Source of the DNA: Streptomyces sp. 3214.6
Lineage (GTDB): Bacteria; Actinomycetota; Actinomycetes; Streptomycetales; Streptomycetaceae
Assembly: GCF_900129855.1 (NCBI RefSeq)
Contig: NZ_LT670819.1
Location: forward strand, 7,316,001 to 7,380,000
DNA length: 64,000 bases
Direction of reading: 5' to 3'
Below, piece by piece: positions 33,641 through 42,132 of this stretch (positions are counted from its first letter, which is position 1; each line of letters opens with the position of its first letter). The position numbers and the translations under genes are program-made. The notes beneath the pieces are model-generated. The model worked only from the letters and a program-made list of their open reading frames with translations, was not told the DNA's origin and ran no database searches.

Positions 33641-35227
33641 GTGGATCAGTTGGCCCTGTTGTTCATCCTGTTGCTCGGGGCCGTGGTGAGCGTCCCGGTC
33701 GGCGACCGGCTGGGGCTGCCCGCGCCGGTGCTGATGACGTTGCTCGGGATCGTTCTCGCGGTGCTCGACTTCGTGCCCAACGTGAACATCCCGCCGGACC
33801 TCATCCTGCCCCTTCTGCTGCCGCCCCTGCTGTACGCGGCGGTACGGCGGACCTCCTGGCGGCAGTTCGCGGCGAACGTGCGGCCGATCATCCTGCTCGC
33901 CGTGGCGCTGGTGTTCGTCACGACGGTGTGCGTGGCGGCCGTGGCCCACGCGATCGTGCCGGGGCTGCCGGTCGCCGCGGCCGTCGCGCTCGGGGCGCTG
34001 GTCGCACCGCCCGACCCCGTCGCCGCCACCGCCGTGGCCGGACAGCTCGGGCTGCCCCGCCGGCTGGTGTCCATCCTGGAGGGCGAGGGGCTGTTCAACG
34101 ATGTGACGGCCATCGTGCTGTACCACGTCGCGATCGCCGTGGCCGTGAGCGGGACGTTCTCACCGTGGCGGGCCGGGCTCGACCTGGTGCTGTCCGCCGT
34201 GGTGGCGGTGGCGGTGGGTGTCGCGCTCGGGTGGGGCGCGAACAGGCTGCTGGACGTGCTCGGCGACACGACCCTGCAGATCGGGCTGACGCTGCTGGTG
34301 CCGTACGCCTCGTACGTGCTGGCGGAGGAGTTCCACGGGTCCGGGGTGCTGGCCGTGCTGACCACCGCGATGTTCCTCGCGGAGTACGCCACCGACCCCG
34401 ACGACGTGCTGACCCGGCTGGCCGGTCACACCTTCTGGGACATCATCGACACCCTCGTCACGGGCGTCGCGTTCGGCCTGATCGGCCTGGAGCTGCACAA
34501 CGCGATCCGCACGGCGTCCGGGCGCTGGGAGGAGATGCTGGGCTGGGCGGGGGTGATCGTGGCCGTGGTCGTCGTCGTACGGCTGCTGTGGCTGATGCCG
34601 GCCACCTGGCTGACGAAGCGGCTGCACGCCCGGCGGGACCACGACGAGGACATTCCGATGAGCTGGCGGGAGACCGTCGTCATGTGGTGGTCCGGGATGC
34701 GCGGGGTGGCGTCGGTGGCGCTGGCGCTGGCCGTTCCGCTGAAGACCGAGGACGGGGGCGCCTTTCCCGACCGGGACGAGATCGTCTTCATCGCGTTCGG
34801 CGTGATCATGGCGACGCTGATCCTGCAGGGGCTGACCCTGCCGTGGCTGGTCAAGCGGCTCGATGTGCAGTCGGACGCCGACCACGAGAAGGAGTTCGAG
34901 AAGGAGCTCGCGGTGCGGGCCGCGAAGGCGGCGAAGCGGCGGCTGCGGGAGATCGAGGCCGAGGAGGATCTGTCGGAGGAGTTGTCCGAGCAGATGCTGC
35001 GGCGGGCCTTCGACATCGGGTTGCGGATCAGCCCGGACGTCGGGGAGGACGAGCGGCGGGAGGCGCACGAGCACCGGGTGCGGCGGCTGAAGCGGGTGCG
35101 GCGGATCCAGGGGGAGATGCTGAGCGCGGCGCGGCACGAGGTGGTGGCGGCGCGCAGCGAGCCGGGCGCGGATCCGGAGATCGTGGACCGGGTGCTGCGG
35201 CATCTGGACGTCCGCAGCCTGCGGTGA
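33641..35227 (+). CDS. CPA1-type Na+/H+ antiporter
   Basis: A 528-residue transporter starting at GTG 33641, with about twelve membrane helices in residues 1-410 and a charged cytoplasmic tail (EKEFEKELAVRAAKAAKRRLREIEAEEDLSEEL region). The antiporter core motifs are VAPPDPVAATAVAGQLGL and LEGEGLFNDVTAIVLYHVA, plus WWSGMRGVASVALALAVPL. It exchanges Na+ (or K+) for protons at the plasma membrane. A 66-base gap separates it from the acetyltransferase gene. Confidence 0.92.
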   Translation: MDQLALLFILLLGAVVSVPVGDRLGLPAPVLMTLLGIVLAVLDFVPNVNIPPDLILPLLLPPLLYAAVRRTSWRQFAANVRPIILLAVALVFVTTVCVAAVAHAIVPGLPVAAAVALGALVAPPDPVAATAVAGQLGLPRRLVSILEGEGLFNDVTAIVLYHVAIAVAVSGTFSPWRAGLDLVLSAVVAVAVGVALGWGANRLLDVLGDTTLQIGLTLLVPYASYVLAEEFHGSGVLAVLTTAMFLAEYATDPDDVLTRLAGHTFWDIIDTLVTGVAFGLIGLELHNAIRTASGRWEEMLGWAGVIVAVVVVVRLLWLMPATWLTKRLHARRDHDEDIPMSWRETVVMWWSGMRGVASVALALAVPLKTEDGGAFPDRDEIVFIAFGVIMATLILQGLTLPWLVKRLDVQSDADHEKEFEKELAVRAAKAAKRRLREIEAEEDLSEELSEQMLRRAFDIGLRISPDVGEDERREAHEHRVRRLKRVRRIQGEMLSAARHEVVAARSEPGADPEIVDRVLRHLDVRSLR

Positions 35228-35333
35228 TCCCGGTCCCCGGTCCCGGTCCTCGATCCGCGGTTCGCGAGCCCCGGTCCCCGAGCCGCGCCACCGGTCGACG
35301 GCGGCGCCCAGTGCGGCGACGGACCGGCTCGCC

Positions 35334-36443
35334 TCACCCGTGGCGGACAGCCCCGTCCGGGGAGGCGGCACCGTCCCGGGAGGGGGACTGGGCCGGGAGG
35401 CGTCCGCCCGGCGGTGGCGTCGCGTCGGCCGTGTTGACCCTGGGGAGCGCGTAGGGGTGCTCCCTGGCCAGCCAGCGGACCATCTGCTCGCGGACCGTGA
35501 CCCGCACCGTCCAGATGTCGTCGGCGTCCTTCGCCGTGACCAGGGCCCGCACCTGCATCGTGTTCGGGGTGGTGTCGGTGACGTCCAGGCCGCAGGCGCG
35601 GCCGTCCCAGGCGGGACACTCGCGCAGGATGTCGCGCAGCTTCTCGCGCATCGAGTCGATCGGCGCCGTGTGGTCGACGTGGAAGTAGACGATGCCGGTC
35701 ATCTGCGGGGTGCCGCGCGACCAGTTCTCGAACGGCTTCGAGGTGAAGTACGACACCGGCATGGTGATCCGGCGCTCGTCCCAGGTGCGGACGGTCAGGA
35801 AGGTCAGGGTGATCTCCTCCACCGTGCCCCACTCGCCGTCCACCACCACGGTGTCGCCGATGCGCACCATGTCGCCGAAGGCGATCTGCAGCCCGGCGAA
35901 CATGTTGCTCAGCGTCGACTGCGCGGCCACACCGGCGACGATGCCGAGGATGCCGGCCGAGGCCAGCAGCGAGGCGCCCGCGGCGCGCATGGCGGGGAAC
36001 GTCAGCAGCATCGCGGCCACGGCCACCACGCCGACGACGGCCGCCACCACCCGCATGATCAGCGACACCTGGGTCCGCACCCGTCGCACCCGTGCGGGAT
36101 CGCGGTGCATGCGTGCATAGCGCGAGTACGACGTCTCCACGATCGCCGCCGCGATCCGGATCACCAGCCACGCCGCCGAGCCGATCAGCACCAGGGTGAG
36201 GGCCTGGCCGATGCCGGTCCGATGGTCCTGAAGCATCTGCGCGGCGTCGTAGGACCCTCTCAGCATCGCCGCGCACAGCACGAGCTGGTACGGGATGCGG
36301 CCACGGCGCAGCAGACCCCACATCGGGGTCTCGGGGTGGCGCAGGTCGGCCTTGGACAGCAGACGGTCGGTGGCCCAGCCGATGAGGACTGTCAGTACGA
36401 CCGAACCGCCGACCACGATCACGGGGCGGAGCAGGTTCTCCAT
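35334..36443 (-). CDS. MscS-family mechanosensitive channel
   Basis: A 369-residue channel protein starting at ATG 36443. Four membrane helices lead to the pore-lining segment (AAGASLLASAGILGIVAGVAAQSTLSNMFAG, about residues 160-190) and the beta domain (AFGDMVRIGDTVVVDGEWGTVEEITLTFLTVRTWDERRITMPV). The C-terminus carries a Pro-rich tail. It would release solutes on hypo-osmotic shock. It converges on the antiporter; 35228-35333 between them is C/G-rich with no perfect hairpin. Confidence 0.92.
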   Translation of the reverse strand: MENLLRPVIVVGGSVVLTVLIGWATDRLLSKADLRHPETPMWGLLRRGRIPYQLVLCAAMLRGSYDAAQMLQDHRTGIGQALTLVLIGSAAWLVIRIAAAIVETSYSRYARMHRDPARVRRVRTQVSLIMRVVAAVVGVVAVAAMLLTFPAMRAAGASLLASAGILGIVAGVAAQSTLSNMFAGLQIAFGDMVRIGDTVVVDGEWGTVEEITLTFLTVRTWDERRITMPVSYFTSKPFENWSRGTPQMTGIVYFHVDHTAPIDSMREKLRDILRECPAWDGRACGLDVTDTTPNTMQVRALVTAKDADDIWTVRVTVREQMVRWLAREHPYALPRVNTADATPPPGGRLPAQSPSRDGAASPDGAVRHG

Positions 36444-36541
36444 GCCTTCGAACGTAACCGGACGGGCGGGACCTTGAACATGCGACTTGTGTGAAGAGGC
36501 GCACGCACGGCGTTGTCAGTGCAGGCTGGCACCATGGGCGC

Positions 36542-37111
36542 ATGAACATCATGCTCTTTCACTCGACCTATGGCCTTCGGCCCGCGGTGCGCGCGGCGGC
36601 GGACCGGCTGCGTGCCGCCGGGCACGAGGTGTGGACGCCGGACCTCTTCGAGGGGCGCACGTTCGACACGGTCGAGGAGGGCATGGCCCACAACGAGGAG
36701 ATCGGCAAGGACGAGCTGTTGAAGAGAGCCGTCCTGGCCGCCGCGCCCTATTCGGAGCGCGGGCTCGTGTACGCGGGGTTCTCGCTGGGCGCGTCGATCG
36801 CGCAGACCCTCGCCCTCGGCGACGACAAGGCGCGGGGCCTGCTGCTCCTGCACGGCACCTCGGACCTCGCGCCGAACGTCTCGGTGGACGACCTGCCGGT
36901 GCAGCTGCATGTCGCGGAGCCGGACCAGTTCGAGACGGACGACTGGCTGAGCGCCTGGTATCTGCAGATGGGCAGAGCAGGCGCCGATGTGGAGATCTAC
37001 CGGTACGCGGGCGCCGGGCATCTGTACACCGACCCCGACCTGCCCGACTACGACGAGGAGGCCGCCGAGGCCACCTGGCGGGTGGCGCTCGGCTTCCTCG
37101 ACTCGCTGTAG
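36542..37111 (+). CDS. Dienelactone-hydrolase-like alpha/beta hydrolase
   Basis: A 189-residue protein from ATG 36542. The fold is alpha/beta hydrolase: IMLFHSTYGLRPAV, a nucleophile elbow YAGFSLGASIAQ (Ser where dienelactone hydrolases have Cys), an acid in HVAEPDQFETDDW and His in YAGAGHLYTDPD. It matches the small DLH-like hydrolases common in actinobacteria; the substrate is unknown. It is divergent from the mscS gene, and a hairpin separates it from phoD. Confidence 0.85.
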   Translation: MNIMLFHSTYGLRPAVRAAADRLRAAGHEVWTPDLFEGRTFDTVEEGMAHNEEIGKDELLKRAVLAAAPYSERGLVYAGFSLGASIAQTLALGDDKARGLLLLHGTSDLAPNVSVDDLPVQLHVAEPDQFETDDWLSAWYLQMGRAGADVEIYRYAGAGHLYTDPDLPDYDEEAAEATWRVALGFLDSL

Positions 37112-37112
37112 C

Positions 37113-37138
37113 GGCCCGCCGCACCGGGGCGGCGGGCC
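37113..37138. terminator. Hairpin between convergent genes
   Basis: A 10-bp perfect stem (GGCCCGCCGC, loop ACCGGG, GCGGCGGGCC) lies between the hydrolase stop (37111) and the phoD stop (37145). It probably terminates both. Confidence 0.7.
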
Positions 37139-37144
37139 ACACCC

Positions 37145-38815
37145 CTACACCGGCTCGTAAGTGCGCTCGACCTTCTGTGTGCCGGTGCGTGTGCGGTACG
37201 AACGGGCCCAGGCCGAGGTCGCGTCTGCTTTCGTGCGGTCGGACAGGACGTAGTAGTCCATCTGCGCGCGCTCGGCGGTGATGTCCAGGACGCCGTAGCC
37301 GTGCCGGTCGGTGTCCACGAAGTGGACGTGCCGGTTGGCGGCCCGGATGATCGGCGAGGCCAGCGCCGTGAGGGTGCCCTCGGGGACCTTGACGATGTCG
37401 TCGAGGTTGTCGGAGGTCACCGAGGTGACCACGAACTCCGTGGCGGCCGACGCCGACAGGGGGTAGGTGCCCGCGTCCACCGGCACGTCGTTGGCCCACG
37501 CCATGTGGATGTCACCGGTCAGGAAGACGGTGTTGCCGATGGCGTTCGAGCGTAGATGGGCGAGGAGTTCGCGGCGGTCGTCGGTGTAGCCGTCCCACTG
37601 GTCGGTGTTGAGGGCCAGGCCCTCCTGCGGCAGCCCGAGCAGCTTGGCGAGCGGCTTGAGCAGGTCGGCGGAGAGCGAGCCGATGGCAAACGGCGAGATC
37701 ATCACCGAGTTGCCGACCAGCCGCCAGGTGGTGTCGGACGCCTTCAACCCGGCCTTCAGCCAGTCGAGCTGGGCGCGGCCGGTGATCGTGCGGTCCGGGT
37801 CGTCGACGGTGCCGTTGCCGACCTTGACCTGCTGCGAGCGGAACGACCGCAGGTCCAGCAGGGACAGGTCGGCGAGCTTGCCGAAACGCAGCCGCCGGTA
37901 GGTGGTGCCGGCGAGGGCCGGGCGGACCGGCATCCACTCGAAGTAGGCCTGCTTTGCGGCCGCCTGACGGGCCGCCCAGGCGCCCTCGGCGCCCTCGGTG
38001 TGGTTCTCCGCGCCGCCCGACCAGGCGTCGTTGGCGAACTCGTGGTCGTCCCAGATCGCGACGACCGGCGCCTTGGCGTGCAGGGCCTGAAGGTCCGGGT
38101 CCGTCTTGTACGTGCCGTGCCGGGTGCGGTAGTCGGCGAGCGTGAGGATCTCGTGCGTGGGCGCCGTCTGCCGGACGACGGCGCCGCGGGCGCCGTACTG
38201 GCCGGTGCCGTACTCGTAGATGTAGTCGCCGAGGTGCAGCCAGGCGTCCAGGTCGCCGCGGGCCGCGAGGTGGCGGTACGAGGAGAAGTAGCCGGCCTCC
38301 CAGTTGGCGCAGGAGACCACGCCGAAGCGCAGGCCGGGCACGGCCGCGTCCGCCGCCGGCGCGGTGCGGGTGCGCGCCACCGGGGAGTCGGCGCCGCCGG
38401 CCGAGAAGCGGAAGTAGTAGTCGGTCGCGGGCGCGAGGCCCCGGATGTCGGCCTTGACGGTGTGGTCGGTCGCGGCCGAGGCGGTGGTGGAGCCCTTGGC
38501 CACGATGTTCGTCAGCGCCTTGTCCTTGGCGACGACCCAGCTCACCTCGGTGTCGGGGCCGAGCCCGGAGCCGGGTATCGCCTCGGCGGTGGGCGTCACG
38601 CGGGTCCACAGCAGCACGCCGTCGGGCAGCGGGTCGCCGGAGGCGAGGCCGTGCAGGAAGGCCGGAGTGTCCGCGGCGGCGTGGGCCGGGAGTGCGGCGG
38701 CGAGCGGGCCAGCCAGAACAGCGGTCGCCGCCGCGGCCTTGACGACCGTACGGCGGCGGGGCGAAAGGGAGTTGGGGCCCTGGGGCGCCTCGGGTGATCT
38801 GTATCGACTGGTCAC
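37145..38815 (-). CDS. phoD: Secreted alkaline phosphatase PhoD
   Basis: A 556-residue exported enzyme starting at GTG 38815. The N-terminus has a Tat signal (SPRRRTVVKAAAATAVLAG, residues about 18-36) ending near PAHAAADTP. A Fn3-like N-terminal domain precedes the metallophosphatase core, with motifs FGVVSCANWEAGYFSSYRHLA, WLHLGDYIYEYG, AIWDDHEFANDAW and FLTGDIHMAWAND. It releases phosphate from phosphoesters outside the cell. In Streptomyces phoD is PhoP-controlled. I see only one GTTCGCC here and no clear tandem PHO box. Confidence 0.95.
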   Translation of the reverse strand: MTSRYRSPEAPQGPNSLSPRRRTVVKAAAATAVLAGPLAAALPAHAAADTPAFLHGLASGDPLPDGVLLWTRVTPTAEAIPGSGLGPDTEVSWVVAKDKALTNIVAKGSTTASAATDHTVKADIRGLAPATDYYFRFSAGGADSPVARTRTAPAADAAVPGLRFGVVSCANWEAGYFSSYRHLAARGDLDAWLHLGDYIYEYGTGQYGARGAVVRQTAPTHEILTLADYRTRHGTYKTDPDLQALHAKAPVVAIWDDHEFANDAWSGGAENHTEGAEGAWAARQAAAKQAYFEWMPVRPALAGTTYRRLRFGKLADLSLLDLRSFRSQQVKVGNGTVDDPDRTITGRAQLDWLKAGLKASDTTWRLVGNSVMISPFAIGSLSADLLKPLAKLLGLPQEGLALNTDQWDGYTDDRRELLAHLRSNAIGNTVFLTGDIHMAWANDVPVDAGTYPLSASAATEFVVTSVTSDNLDDIVKVPEGTLTALASPIIRAANRHVHFVDTDRHGYGVLDITAERAQMDYYVLSDRTKADATSAWARSYRTRTGTQKVERTYEPV

Positions 38816-38817
38816 GA

Positions 38818-38837
38818 CCGATCAGGTTACTGATCGG
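38818..38837. promoter_or_regulatory. Dyad just upstream of phoD
   Basis: CCGATCA-GGTTAC-TGATCGG is a perfect 7-bp inverted repeat directly before the phoD start. Its location suggests an operator or a start-site hairpin; no regulator is known for it. Confidence 0.35.
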
Positions 38838-38847
38838 TATGTGCCGG

Positions 38848-38879
38848 GAGCGGGCGAACTCGAAAAAGTTCGCCCGCTC
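38848..38879 (-). terminator. Terminator of the DsbA-like gene
   Basis: A 13-bp perfect stem (GAGCGGGCGAACT, 6-base A-rich loop, then its complement) lies 31 bases past the DsbA-like gene stop, between that gene and phoD. Confidence 0.75.
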
Positions 38880-38909
38880 TTCACGCGGCGGCCGGGTTCC
38901 CCGTCGGCG

Positions 38910-39719
38910 TCAGCCCTTGAGGGCCTCACCCACCACCCTGTCGAAGTCGGCCACCGTCAGCAGCGGGGTGCCGTTGTTGAGTTTCTTGCCGTCCATGACG
39001 AAGCCCGGCGTGCCGTCCACGCCCTCCTTGTTCGTGTTGAAGGTCTTCGACATGGCCATCGCCCAGGCGTCGTAGGTGCCCTTCTTGACCGCGTCCTGGA
39101 ACTTGGTGTTGTTCTTCAGCGCGGTGACGGTGTTCGCGACCTTGATGAGGTAGGCGTCGTCCTTGAACTCGTCGCTCGACTCGTCCGGGTGCCACTTCGC
39201 CGAGTACAGCGCCGTCTTGTACTCGAGGAACGCCTCGGGGCTGACGTTCAGCGCGGCGCCCAGGGCGCTCAGCGCGTTCTTGGAGCCCTCGCCGTTGTCC
39301 TTGTTGTCGATGAACGTGGCGCCGACGTACTGGAACTTGAACTTGCCGTCGTCGATGTCCTTCTTCACCGTCGCGCCGACGGTCTGCTCGAACTGCGCGC
39401 ACACGGGGCAGCGCGGGTCCTCGTAGATCTTGAGGGTCTTCTTCGCGGTGCTCTTGCCGATGACCACGGTGGTGCCGTCGGTGCCCGTCGTGTTGGCGGG
39501 GGCGACCACCTTGGCGTCCTTCGCCTCGTCCCAGTAGCTGGGCTTGTTGGCCTGGACGACGGCGTAGCCTATGCCGCCGGCCGCGGCCAGGACGCCGACG
39601 GCCGAGCAGGCGACGATGATCTGCCGCCTGACCTTGGCGCGCTTGGCCTCGCGCTCGCGCTCGATGCGCAGCCGCTCGCGGGCCGCCGTCTTCGCCGCCG
39701 CGCTGTTCCGCTTGCTCAT
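38910..39719 (-). CDS. Membrane-anchored DsbA-like thiol oxidoreductase
   Basis: A 269-residue protein starting at ATG 39719 with TGGAGAA upstream. A highly charged cytoplasmic N-terminus (KTAARERLRIEREREAKRAK) precedes one helix (QIIVACSAVGVLAAAGGIGYAVV). The extracytoplasmic thioredoxin fold has a DsbA-type insertion; the active site is CPVC in YEDPRCPVCAQFE (near residue 102), and the cis-Pro loop is DGTPGFVMDG. It probably forms or shuffles disulfides in exported proteins. It may be cotranscribed with the membrane protein gene upstream. Confidence 0.9.
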   Translation of the reverse strand: MSKRNSAAAKTAARERLRIEREREAKRAKVRRQIIVACSAVGVLAAAGGIGYAVVQANKPSYWDEAKDAKVVAPANTTGTDGTTVVIGKSTAKKTLKIYEDPRCPVCAQFEQTVGATVKKDIDDGKFKFQYVGATFIDNKDNGEGSKNALSALGAALNVSPEAFLEYKTALYSAKWHPDESSDEFKDDAYLIKVANTVTALKNNTKFQDAVKKGTYDAWAMAMSKTFNTNKEGVDGTPGFVMDGKKLNNGTPLLTVADFDRVVGEALKG

Positions 39720-39831
39720 GGTGTTCTCCAAAGGGGACGCGCACAGGCAGTGCGCGGAAGTGTGGGTGGGGACTGCTGGTGGGGAGCTCAGGTGCTCAGG
39801 TGCGCGGCCCTGGTCGGACGGAGGGTCCGCC

Positions 39832-40524
39832 TCAGAGCGCGGCGGCCGAGCACGGCGGTCCACGCCGTCCCAGGGAGTGCACGAGGATCCGCTCGCGGAC
39901 GGTGGTCGCACGGCGCGTGGGTCGCGGCAGGCGGCGGGCCGCCGGGGCGCGTCGTACGGTCACCGCGGCCACGGCCAGCAGCAGCGGGCGGAAGGTGGCC
40001 GCGGTCGCCGCCCGCAGCAGCTGCGCCAGCGCGCGCTCGCCCCGGCGCAGCCAGGCGGCCGCGATCAGGCCGACGGTGACGTGCGCGGCGAGCAGCAGCC
40101 ACGCGGTCGCCGGGTCGGCGTGGGCGAGAAGAGCGCCGAGCTTGTCGGTGTCGGTGCCGGTGACCTGGGCCAGCGGGCTGCCGACGGGCGTGCCGTTGCC
40201 GCACAGCACGTCCCAGCCGACCGAGGCCAGCGGGCCGGCGACCGGGCCGCCGGCCCGGCCGTAGCAGACGTGCTGGCCGGTGGTGAAGACGGTGTCGGCC
40301 GCCAGCTCCAGCGGGATCAGCAGGGCGGCGATCCGCCCGAAGCCGCACTCGCGGCCCGCGAGGGCGTACGCGAGCACGAACACGACGGCCGTGACGGCGG
40401 CCACCGTGTTGAGCGGCAGCGGAGCCCGCGACAGCAGCACGTGCGACGCGGTGCTGAGCGTCACGACGAGTGCCGTGAACAGCGCCGCGCGTACGGCTCT
40501 GAGGCGGGTCCCGGATATGTCCAT
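39832..40524 (-). CDS. Polytopic membrane protein of unknown function
   Basis: A 230-residue protein with four or five hydrophobic segments (for example ALFTALVVTLSTASHVLL, TVAAVTAVVFVLAYALAG, IPLELAADTVFTTGQ and WLLLAAHVTVGLIAAAWL) and a basic C-terminal tail. I do not recognise the family. ATG 40524 lacks a clear ribosome-binding site, so the start is uncertain. A cysteine-containing loop (QHVCYGRAG ... DVLCGNGTPVG) could face outside. The DsbA-like gene follows 112 bases downstream on the same strand; a shared role in extracytoplasmic redox is possible but unproven. Confidence 0.75.
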   Translation of the reverse strand: MDISGTRLRAVRAALFTALVVTLSTASHVLLSRAPLPLNTVAAVTAVVFVLAYALAGRECGFGRIAALLIPLELAADTVFTTGQHVCYGRAGGPVAGPLASVGWDVLCGNGTPVGSPLAQVTGTDTDKLGALLAHADPATAWLLLAAHVTVGLIAAAWLRRGERALAQLLRAATAATFRPLLLAVAAVTVRRAPAARRLPRPTRRATTVRERILVHSLGRRGPPCSAAAL

Positions 40525-40605
40525 AGCGGAGGAAGTGTGTCACGCGCTCCGGTAAGAGACCCCTAAAGGATGCCTGTGAGAACGCGGACTGTTAGAGAGC
40601 TGTTG

Positions 40606-41931
40606 TCAGAGGCCGGGAATCCGGCCGTTGCGGAACAGGTCGACGAAGATCTGGTGGTCGGCACGCGCGCGTGCCCCGTAGGCGTGCGCGAAGTCTTTCA
40701 GCAGGGGCGCGAAGCCCTCCTCGTCGGCCGCGATCGCCGCGTCGATGGCCCGCTCCGTGGAGAACGGCACCAGGGACTCGCCGGAGGTGTCGTCCGCCGC
40801 CGCGTGCATCGTGGCCGTGGCGCGGCCCAGGTCGGCGACGACGCCCGCGATCTCCTCCGGGTCGTCGATGTCGCCCCAGTCCAGGTCGACCGCGTACGGC
40901 GACACCTCGGCGACCAGCTGCCCCGCGCCGTCCAGCTCGGTCCAGCCCAGCCAGGGGTCCGCGTGCGCCTGCAGGGCGCGCTGGGAGATCACCGTGCGGT
41001 GCCCCTCGTGCTGGAAGTAGCCGCGGATCGCAGGGTCGGTGATGTGCCGGGAGACGGCCGGGGTCTGGGCCTGCTTGACGTAGATCACGACATCGTTCTC
41101 CAGGGCGTCGCTGTGGCCCTCAAGGAGGATGTTGTACGACGGCAGACCGGCCGAGCCGATGCCGATGCCGCGGCGGCCGACGACGTCCTTCACCCGGTAG
41201 GAGTCCGGGCGGGCCAGCGACGTCTCCGGCAGTGTCTCCAGATAGCCGTCGAAGGCCGCGAGGACCTTGTAGCGGGTCGCCGCGTCCAGCTCGATGGAGC
41301 CGCCGCCCGGCGCGAAACGGCGCTCGAAGTCACGGATCTCCGTCATGGAGTCCAGTAGTCCGAAGCGGGTCAGCGAGCGGGCGTCGCGCAGCGCGTCGAG
41401 CAGCGGGCCCTGGGCGGTGTCCAGGGTGAACGGCGGCACCTCGTCGCTCTTGGCGCCGGTGGCCAGGGCGTGGATGCGCTCGCGGTACGCGCCCGCGTAC
41501 ACCTCCACCAGCTCGCTGATCTGCTCGTCGCCGAGCGCCTTGGCGTAGCCGATGAGGGCGAGGGAGGCGGACAGGCGCTTGAGGTCCCAGGTGAAGGGGC
41601 CGACGTACGCTTCGTCGAAGTCGTTGACGTTGAAGATCAGCCGGCCGTTGGCGTCCATGTACGTGCCGAAGTTCTCCGCGTGCAGGTCGCCGTGGATCCA
41701 CACGCGCGAGGTGCGCTCGTCCAGGAACGGGCCGCCCCGCTTCTCCGCGTCGAGGTCGTGGTAGAAGAGGCCCGCCGTGCCCCGGTAGAACGCGAACGCC
41801 GAGGCCGCCATCTTCCGGAACTTCACGCGGAACGCGGCCGGATCGGCGGCCAGGAGCTCGCCGAACGCGGTGTCGAAGACGGCGAGGATCTCCTCGCCGC
41901 GGTGCTCGTCGCCTGGCTGCGAAACCGACAT
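40606..41931 (-). CDS. DUF2252 family protein
   Basis: A 441-residue protein starting at ATG 41931 with AGGAGG upstream; the ORF reads on to 42129 without support. It has kinase-like elements typical of DUF2252: VWIHGDLHAENFGTYMD and LIFNVNDFDEAYVGPFTWDLKRLSASLAL, resembling the catalytic and metal-binding loops of aminoglycoside-phosphotransferase-like kinases. The biochemical role is unknown. It is divergent from dnaE, sharing the 201-base gap 41932-42132. Confidence 0.9.
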   Translation of the reverse strand: MSVSQPGDEHRGEEILAVFDTAFGELLAADPAAFRVKFRKMAASAFAFYRGTAGLFYHDLDAEKRGGPFLDERTSRVWIHGDLHAENFGTYMDANGRLIFNVNDFDEAYVGPFTWDLKRLSASLALIGYAKALGDEQISELVEVYAGAYRERIHALATGAKSDEVPPFTLDTAQGPLLDALRDARSLTRFGLLDSMTEIRDFERRFAPGGGSIELDAATRYKVLAAFDGYLETLPETSLARPDSYRVKDVVGRRGIGIGSAGLPSYNILLEGHSDALENDVVIYVKQAQTPAVSRHITDPAIRGYFQHEGHRTVISQRALQAHADPWLGWTELDGAGQLVAEVSPYAVDLDWGDIDDPEEIAGVVADLGRATATMHAAADDTSGESLVPFSTERAIDAAIAADEEGFAPLLKDFAHAYGARARADHQIFVDLFRNGRIPGL

Positions 41932-42132
41932 CGCTGGGTGCCTCCTGGTACAGGTGGAGCGTGACGTGTGGGACGGATGTGCCGTCTTCCCCGGACGGCC
42001 GTCCGCCATCTTGCAACGCTCGAAGGTACTCGGGAGTGCCCGACGATTGTCAGTGCCGAGGCATAGACTTCGACGCTGTCCCCCAGACTGTCCGCCAGCC
42101 CGTCGCCGAGTGTTTTCCATGGAGGCCACGCC

